Positions 9,320 through 18,300 of a stretch of DNA of 64,000 nt are shown in pieces (within the stretch, counting starts at the first letter, position 1; every line of letters starts with the position of its first letter). The DNA lies in the NCBI RefSeq assembly GCF_022682495.2, contig NC_071397.1, positions 4,183,082-4,247,081 of the forward strand. The letters are read 5' to 3'. The position numbers and the translations under genes are program-made. The stretch comes from Desmodus rotundus. Its lineage: Eukaryota; Chordata; Mammalia; Chiroptera; Phyllostomidae. The notes beneath the pieces are model-generated. The model was not told the origin of the DNA. It did no database searches and saw only the letters and a program-made list of their open reading frames with translations.

Positions 9320-12300
9320 CTGGGCAGGGGGGAGGGGGCAGTAAGCAGATCCTGTCTTGACCATGACCCTGTCCTCCTCGCTTGTGCCCTTGTGCCTCAT
9401 CGCCGATTCTCACCTGCTGGGCCTCCCTGCATGGGAACTGGGGGTAGCGCAGACCCATCAGGCTGAGGACGTTGTGACAATTGTTGGCCAAGCCAAAGGC
9501 AAACTGGTAGGGCCTCTCGGCGGGGTTCCTGTTGGACTCCAGGGAGCGGGCGCCCTGTCTGCGAAGGGTGGCGGTCAGCTTTACGAGGGATGAGTCTGGA
9601 AGCTGGTAAAAAAACCTTTTAAAGCTGGGGTGCCGCCTGATCTGGAAGCAGAAATGAAGACAGGCCATCAGTGTTGCTGGCAGGGGACCCTCCCACCCAC
9701 GGCCAGGCAGGATGCGCCTCATTGTCTCTGGGACGAGCTCCTGGGTTCAGTTCCTCCACCGCCCACAGCCATTCAGCATCTGTGCTGCAAAGTCCGGCTG
9801 CAAATAGCAGGACAAAGTGGGGGGAAAGTGCAGGGCTTTGGACCCAGACAAGTACGTTTAAATCGCCTCCACCAGCTGTGTGACCTCTCTGAGCCTCTGC
9901 TTGGTCATGTAGAAAATGGGAGGAATAACACCCCACCCCCCACTGTTGTTGGGGGAGGGGGTTAGGTGAGGTGGTTTATGCGAAATGTTTTGTCAGCGTA
10001 GATGTGGGTGACTTTCAGTTCCCACCCTAGACCTCCCCTTCTTCATACTTAAATGTCTTAAGGCTGGGCTCCCCCTGAGGCCGACCCAGACACAAGGTCT
10101 GGGGTGAGCTCCTGTGTGTTGAAAGTGACCCCGGGAAACAGTGATGGGAAAATGAAGACCCCGGGTGAGGAAGGGAAAGCAGCCACACAGGCTGGCTACT
10201 GGAGCCCACCCCCCACGGGGCATTCCAGGAACCAGCTCCTCAAAGCTCTCTCCGCCCCAGGGCGAGGAGCTGGGGGCTGTGTCCATCAGTTCCTATCAGC
10301 CATTGGTTTTGGGCTGCTCCTGGGGAGGGAGAGGGTGTCCATTCTAACCGTCACATGGTGGCAAAGTGGCACTGGGGGCCAGTCCTCAGGAAAAGTGTTT
10401 AGGCTCCAGCCGTGGGGAGTCGGCCGAACAGTGTAAGGCGCCTGCAGGCCCTCCAGCTGATCTCTGTGCCAGTGACCTGAGCTCCACCCGATGACCCCTT
10501 CATCTGCGGTATCTGTTTCTTTCTCCAGGTAGACTGTGAGGTTGGGGGGGCAGGGGACTGTCTGTTACAGGCAACCTAGCAGGGGAGGGAAATCTAAAAG
10601 GCTTCCCCAGAGGTGGGACGCGAGCAGCACTTCAAGGAGGGTTTGGATTGGGGAGGTCCTGGCTGGCCGGGGAGCCACATGACTTTTATATTATTTTAAA
10701 CTAACATTTATCTCATCTGCTACGTGTGGGGCACTTTCCATATACACGCTAAAACTTTGTCAGGTAGGTATTAATCTCCATTTTGCAAAAGAGGAAACTG
10801 AGGCTCAAAGAGGTAAACAGACACGGCCAAGGTCGGCCAGAGACAGAAATGGGGATTGAACCCAGGTCTCAGTGGTGGGTCGATGAGACCCCTGGGGTTG
10901 CCCTTGGGGGGACTAAGTAGTTCTTACCTGCTCCCCCAAGTGGCCATCCACTTCTTGGAGAAGGGCCACCAGCTTCTGGATGATCAGCTCCTCTGAGGAA
11001 AGTAGAGAAGTGAGAGACTGTTGACAAGTTCTGCAGTAACACATCTACGGGTTACGACTATTTTGTCTCTAAAACGGAGCACACGGATGGGTTATGAAGG
11101 GCACAGAAAAACCTCCCCTCGGCGAGAGCTGCAGCCTGAGAGCTTCGTTTGGGTTTGCTTTATAGCAACAGAAGGGACTTCGGGTGTTGCCCTTCCCCTG
11201 TAACCATCAGACAGATGGGAAAACCGAGACCCCTCGATGGCCCGTATCCAGGCTACTGAGTAGCACGGTCAGGAATGGGAGTTGGGGCCAGGAATAGCTA
11301 ATCAGAATGCAGGGAGGGGAACTCCATGGCTACCGATGGAGCAGGAATGTGCCCATGGGCCCGGGCTATAAGCAGCGCTCTGCAGGTGGCTGCTCGTACC
11401 AAGGGTTAACTGTAAATATTCAGGGAAATTGTCCACCCATTGTTATAAAGTGTTGGCAGCTTGAAATCGGCCACGGTGGGGATGTTTATGCCACAAAAAT
11501 CTTCAAAGGCTACAGATCGGGGCTTCCCTTCTGGACACGGCTCCTCCAAGAACTTGTTTGCCAGTATGCCACTGATTATGAGACCAGAGCAAGCTAGGGA
11601 TTTAATGAAACATTCAAGCAAACCACAGGGGTGGGGTGCAGGGAAGTTATATGCCACAGAATAGACAGGTGTTCTCTACCTGAAAAAGTCTCTTCGGCTC
11701 TCCACCTCCAACCCTGTCCCAACAGCCCCAGTGGGCAGGCCAACCCTATCTCCTCCCTGCCCTCAGAGTCTCCCGGGTGTTCGTCAGCTGCCCTCCCAGG
11801 TCCCCACTCAAGTATGGCCTGTGAGAGAAACATCAGTCGGTTGCCTCTCACACCTCCAACGGGGAACCTGGCCCGCAACCAAGGCACATGCCCTGACTGG
11901 GGGTGAAACGAGTGACCTTTGGCTTTGTGGGACGACGCGCGACCCGCTGAGCCACACCAGCCAGGGCCTCAGGTCTGGCCTGTGAACTCCATGGGGCACC
12001 ATCCCAGGGGACAGCAGATGGCACTAACTAGATTCACACGCTCCATCAGGCAGAGGTCTCCCTTCCAACTTGTGGCTTCTGGCCTGGGAGGATGCTTCTG
12101 AGGATCCAACTCGTCCCTCTTCTGTAGGCGAAGACTCCTGGAACTCAGGACCCTCCAGCTCTGAGGGCAAAAAAGAGCTGGTGTGAGTGTGTTTGCACCC
12201 GTCTCAAATCCACAAACAAATCACTGCACGAGAGGGGTCCTGGTTTTCCAGGCTCCTGGATGAGCCCCCAGTTCCCCTGGACCCACCTCAGAGGAGTTTA

Positions 12301-15300
12301 CAGGACTCTATTTGCCCCTCCAGAAATCTCATTCTTTCTTTCTTCCACCAACCCCCTCTGCCTCCTCCATGCCCAGGTGGAAAATGAGCAGGTGAACGCA
12401 CTTCCTCTTTAACTCTGCGAGGCTCTGCCCATTCACTTAGCCTGTCGGAACCTCACTTGCTTCATCTGGACAACGGGAGTAACGACACTGGCCTCTCGGG
12501 TTTATGAGCTGGTTCAATGAGATAATGTGTGACAGCGGCATACAGTAGGTGCTCCATAAACGTCCTGGTAATCACTGAAAACCAGTGGGCCTCGTGCTCG
12601 GGTGCAGCGAAGAACAACCCAGGGCATGTCCTCCCTCCTCAGACCTGGGTCTGGGCTCTAGTAGCTTTCCAGGTGATTCTGATGCACTTGTCTAACGTAC
12701 AGATGCACTGTTCTCCTACCACATTTGTTTCTAAATGTGTGTGGGGGGGAATGGGGGAGTGTGTTGTGAGTGGTGGGTCCGGGACAGCAACCCGCTCCTC
12801 TCCCCTCCCCACAGGCCTCTCACACCTCCCCACTCTGCTCAGAGCAGAGGGCAAAAGTCCGGACTGAATGAGAGGCCACACAGCTGGCCAACCCCTGCTC
12901 TGGAGGAAGCCTAGGGTCAGAGGCAGCCTGTTACCATGGCAATACCAGGCCTACTCACCAAGGCTGCTGGCAATGGAGGGCCGATGGCCCCCAACGCACA
13001 GGGGCAGATAGCTGGGCCTCTTGAGCAACCGGGACTCCGGGCTGGCAGCGCCTGCCGCTGCCCCTCTCTTGGGCTCCTTGGAGCCATGTTTCTTATGAGA
13101 AAAGGCTCTTATGAAGCTGGACTTTCTCTCTTGGGATTTCTTCCTGCAGGGTGGGGTCAGGTGTTCTACAGCCACCTCTGGCTCCTGGACATGAAGTTGC
13201 TGCGGGCCAGAGGAGAGATTGAGTTATGGCCCTTGACTTTGAGGAAATTGCAAGTGAGCTGGGGAAAGAGACCCGCATCCCCTGAAACCAGAGAGACCCA
13301 CTGTGGCCTAGAGAGTGTGGCCCAGAAAAAACAGCCATTGATGCTCAGAGGTGGGAAAACGAGAGTGTCCTGCAGCCTCAGGAAGGTGGAGGGTCAGGAG
13401 CAGGGGTCTGGCAAGATGTAGAATTGGGGCAGACGCAGGGAAGTTACGACACCGGGCCGTGGCCAGGGGGATCCATAGTGAGTGTCAGGGTTAGCGGTGA
13501 GTGTCCTCCTCACCTTCTCTCCCTCCTGTTCCTCCTCATCTTGGAGTAGGGCGATGATCTTCTGGATAAATTTTTCTAAAAAAGAACAAAGTAGTTGCTT
13601 ACACTCCAGTAAGAGAAACACATTTCTATGGTCAGTCTTCATTTCCTAAGGCCCTGGGCGGGTGATTCTCATGAGTGTCCAAAGTGCTAATGAGCTTGTG
13701 TTTATGGCCGTCTCAGTCCTGCCCCACTGGGGACCCACAGTTTCTCAGACCTGGCCTGAGGGCAGAGCTGGTTTCAAAGGAACACACTCTTTATTCATTC
13801 CCAGTGAGGGCACACATGTGCCGCTCTTAGGTGTAAGGAATGGCACAGGGGCCCTACGTGGTTCCCCTTCACGGCACACTTTTTTGTGAAAAGCAAACAA
13901 GGCCAAATGGAGTTAGGGGAAAGCAGGTCTTTTTTTTTTTTTAATTGATTTGAGAGAGAGAGACATTAATTTGTTGCTCCCCTTATTTATGCATTCATTG
14001 GTTGATTCTTGTATGTGTTCTGACTGGGGATCGAACCCACAGCCTTGGCTTATGGAGGTGATGCTCTAACCAACTGAGCTCCCCGGCCAGGGTAGAAGCA
14101 GATCTCTAAGAGTATCTTCAGGCATATGGAACTGACAGTGATTACGATTCTAAGATCGGCTCCGCCAATCATAAAACAGTAATGATGACGGCAGCTACCA
14201 TTTGTTGAGCTTCTCTCCTATGGCCCCTACCCCTTCCTCTCCTCTTTACCTCTCCTGGGGCTCTGAGCAGCCACAATGATAATAATAACAAGTGACAGCT
14301 CACATTCATTAGCTGATAACAGGTACTGCTCTAAGCACTTCACCTGCATTCGTTCATTTAGCGCCTCCCACAGCTCTATGAAGTCAGTACTATTATTATC
14401 CCCATTACACTGATGAGGAAACTGAGACCAGAGGTGAAGCAACTTGTCCCAGTAAATGCGGCTGGAAGAGGTCAGAGTCCGAATTCAAACCCAGGCCTTA
14501 CATCACACTGTCTACAGAGCCCGTGCCGTGGGCCAGTGCCTGCCTACAGCGCCTGACGTCGGCCCCAGCAAGGAGGGCATTTCGCATGGATGCCAGACAG
14601 GGTGAGTAACAGCAGTGTGGCTCCACCTGCCTCCCGGGCTGCTGCACTCAGAGGGAGGTCAGGGCGGGTCTCTGACTCTTTCTGCTTGTTCCTCTTCTAC
14701 AAGTGGTGGGGCCGGGCCACAGGTTTTCTAAGGGACCTCTGAGAAAAAGGGAGGGGAACTGACGGCATTCTGAGGCTCTGTCCAGCTGCAAGTCCTCTCC
14801 GGGTCCCCGGCTTCCCGCTTGGGTGGAAAGTTCAAAGGGACTGGGATCCCCACAATCTGTAGACAAGGCCTCTTGGACTTCGGGTTCTTCCGAGCCTGAG
14901 TGGCACAATGAAATGGTGTGTTTTGTTAGTTCCGAGGCTGTGAGCTACTAGAGACGTTAGCCCAGCCGCCGCCACCCACTCTGAGGCCGGATCGCGGTGG
15001 GGTGAGCCTGGGTGGACGTGAGCTGCTGGGCAGGGCCTTTGCACTTCCACACCTGGCCTCCTGGGCTTCGCTCCCTCGCCTCCCTCCCCCTAGCGACCTC
15101 ACCCCTCCATCATCTTGGCTTGATCCACCAGTTGGAGAGTAAATGCCACAGAAGGAGTTAACACATCTGGCCAGAAGCCCCTGAATGAAAGTTCCCTCTT
15201 TGGTGTCAAGTATCAACCCCTCTTTTTTAAAATGCAAATTACCCTGCCCCGGATGACCTGCTACGCAGTTCCTCCCTGATAGCCCAGACGTCCTTTCTCC

Positions 15301-18300
15301 CTCGTCTCTGGCTCCATCACTGATGGGCCATGACCTCAAACACATTGTCTTACCTCCCTGAGTATCTGTTCCCCCCCCTGTAAGATGGAGATAATAAAAT
15401 GGAGATAATAAAATGGCATAGGGCAAGTCCTATTTTACAGGCCAAGACACAGAGGCACAGAGATGGAGAAGGTACAGCTCAGAGCCCAGATCTCCCGCCT
15501 CCCAGTCTCCACTTTCTTCCTGCCTGGGCTCCACACTGCCAGGGTGCGGAAGCTGAGGCTGCAGAGAGATGGGGACGATGGGGGTCCCTGAACACTATTT
15601 CCACTGGGGCTTTGAGGGCTTGTCAAGGCCGTGAGGTTTCATGTGTGAAGGTGGCCTGCTGGCATCCCTTTTCTCCTCCCCAGGGCCCCCCCCCCCCCAT
15701 AGCTGCTCAGGGAACAGCAAAAGTCAACTGGGCCGGCTGCTCTTCCAGTGGCCAATTCCATCCCTGGGGGAACTTCCAGAGCTGGAGGCAGCTGCAGTGT
15801 TGCTATGGTAACAGTAAGCCTGCTCACCAAGGCTGCTGGCAACGGAGGGCCGATTGCCCCGGACACATAGGTACAGAAAGCTGGGCCTCTTGGACGGCCG
15901 GAACTCCGGGCTGGAAACGCCTGCAGCCCCCGCTCTCTTGGGCTCCTCAGAGCCAAGTTTCTTACGAGAAAAGCTTTTCTTGAGGTTAGACTTCTTCTCC
16001 TGGGATTTCTTCCTGAGGGGTGGTATTGAGTTTTGTGGAGCCACCTCTGGCTGAGAGGCTAGAAGTTGCTGTGGGGAAATGAGAGAAACTGAGTCGGGCC
16101 CCTGACCTTGAGGAGAGAGAAAAGCTCCCTGAGAAGCAACTGAATAGCAACCAAATGCTTCAGGGCGGCCCCAGGCAAGGGAAGTGACAGAGCCCTCATC
16201 GGGGGAGCTGGGAGGCCTGGAAGGACCCGGTAGGCTCGGTAGGCTCGGGCAGGAGGAGGAAGGGGAGAGAGAGAAGGAGGATGGGTGGAGGAGGAGGCGC
16301 AGGCCCCTGGGAATCTTCCAGGCAGTTGGCTCCTCACCTCATCCCACCTGTCTCCCGCTTCTCGGAGAATTTGCACTATCATCCGGATGATAGTTTCCTC
16401 TGGAAGAAAGTGAACGTACCAGTTAATCTTTCTAGATGCACAGAATGCTTCGACCGCTGAGACCACCAGGCCCTTCTGTGTCAAATGAGGGTCCTCCTCA
16501 AAGAGGCCCTTTCGGCCACAGAGTGGCAGAAGCACCATATCCCAGGCTGGGCCTTCTGAGAGAGGGTAGGAAGGTCCACAGGAAGGGCACTTGGCCAAAG
16601 AAGGAAATTTCGTGCTGGAAATACTAGGTCAGTCCTTCAGGCATTAAATTCGTGCCCCACTATTTCCTTAGAACTCCACAGATCTGTGAATATCTGCTTT
16701 GGGTTCGGCAAGCTGTGTGACCCTGGGTAAAGTTCTTGATCTCTCTGGGCCTTCATCTCTTCCCCTGTGAAATGTGGATCATCATCCCTGTTCTGCTTCC
16801 CTCGGAAGACTGTCAGGCCACCCAATGAGGGGCTGTGCTTGGAAATACTTTGCAAGGCCAATGCTGACCTTCCAACCTGCCATATGTCAGTCAGAAGCCT
16901 GGCCTAAGGTGGGGCTAGAGGAAGGAGGGACTCCAGTCCACCTGCCATGTGATGCCTCAGCCACACCACCAAGTCTTACCAGAGAAGCCACAAGCAACAT
17001 CAATGGTTTCCTTTGATACCCCACCCACCTCCTCAAAAACAATCACTCTGAGAGGCCTCTGCTGGCTGCCAGCTAGCTGGTGAGGGTGCACAGAAGGAGG
17101 AGCACAGGAGGTCCCCGTCCCCGGGGCGTCTGCAGACTGTTTCACCCCTCGCTCACCTCCCACACCTCCTGCACTCGCCTCCCTCACTCCTCTCATTCAT
17201 AAATCCTTCCTGGCTTTTTCTCCGTGACTCGGTCTACCAGCCGATTTCCTCTCACATGAGATAACAGCATGTAAAATAAACATCCTTCCCAATAACCAAC
17301 TGAACGCCTTTTAGTTATTCTTTGACAGATGAATTTAAAGATCCTCTGTTTCGTATCTTTAAAAATATGCCCGTTCTTTACAGGGAATTAGATTAATGCA
17401 ACATTGTTGATTTTATTAGGGGCAATAACTGGACTGCGGTTGTGTATGAGACTGCCCTATTTCTTGGTGACCCGTGCTTAAGTATTTAAGAATGAGGCAT
17501 TATTTTACTAAAAATGGTTCAGCAACTAAAGCACATATGCGTGTGTGCGAAGCGAGGCAAATACGGCCAGCTGTTAACAACTGTGAGTATATGAGTGTGC
17601 CCAGAACTATTCTATCCACTCTTCCGTGTATTTAAATATATATGAACTCTATATTCCTCTAAATTCCTTTTATAAATTTAAAGACACACACACAAAGTCC
17701 CATGCTTATAAACACACAAGGAGGAGCATCTGCCAGTGGCCGTTCTAACTCCCAAGTCTCCCTTCTGTGAAACTCTAAAATAAGGAAATGTGGCCAGAAG
17801 CGGCAGAAGGGGTAGTCAGATCAGCACATGCATTTTGAGAGCAACCACTGAAGCCCTAAGCGGTCATCCAGAGCAGTCCATCTCATTGGGCAGTGGCTGC
17901 CCCAGCTGCAGGCAAAGAGGACACAGTAGATTCTGACTCACGGTCCAGCTGTTTGAGATCCTCTTCCTGACAGCCGCCTGTGGCTTGGGAAGAAGGTGCA
18001 GGGACGCCAGCATCCTGGCCTTCGATGAGCAAGGACTGGGGCTGATGAGCATCCTCCCCGCCTGGAATAAAGACAAACGCTAGTGTGGGTGTGAGGGGTG
18101 GGGCACAAGGGGTATGTCAGGAACATTCTTCTGATACAAGCAAATAGCACAGAATTCCCAGCAGGAGGCACTGCTGTAGCCAGCTCTAGTCCTTACGGAA
18201 ACTTCAGAAACACACCAAGATTTCCATCTGAAAAGAGTCTGCCTCAACCCAGACCTCCTCCCCTCCACTCCCCCAAATATCCTAGATCTTCCTTGAGTCT

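Noticed and set aside
16059..16598. 179-codon minus-strand frame
   Set aside because: It reads through the BNIP5 helix exon and its flanking introns in one frame. The splice sites at 16399 and 16338 explain it better.
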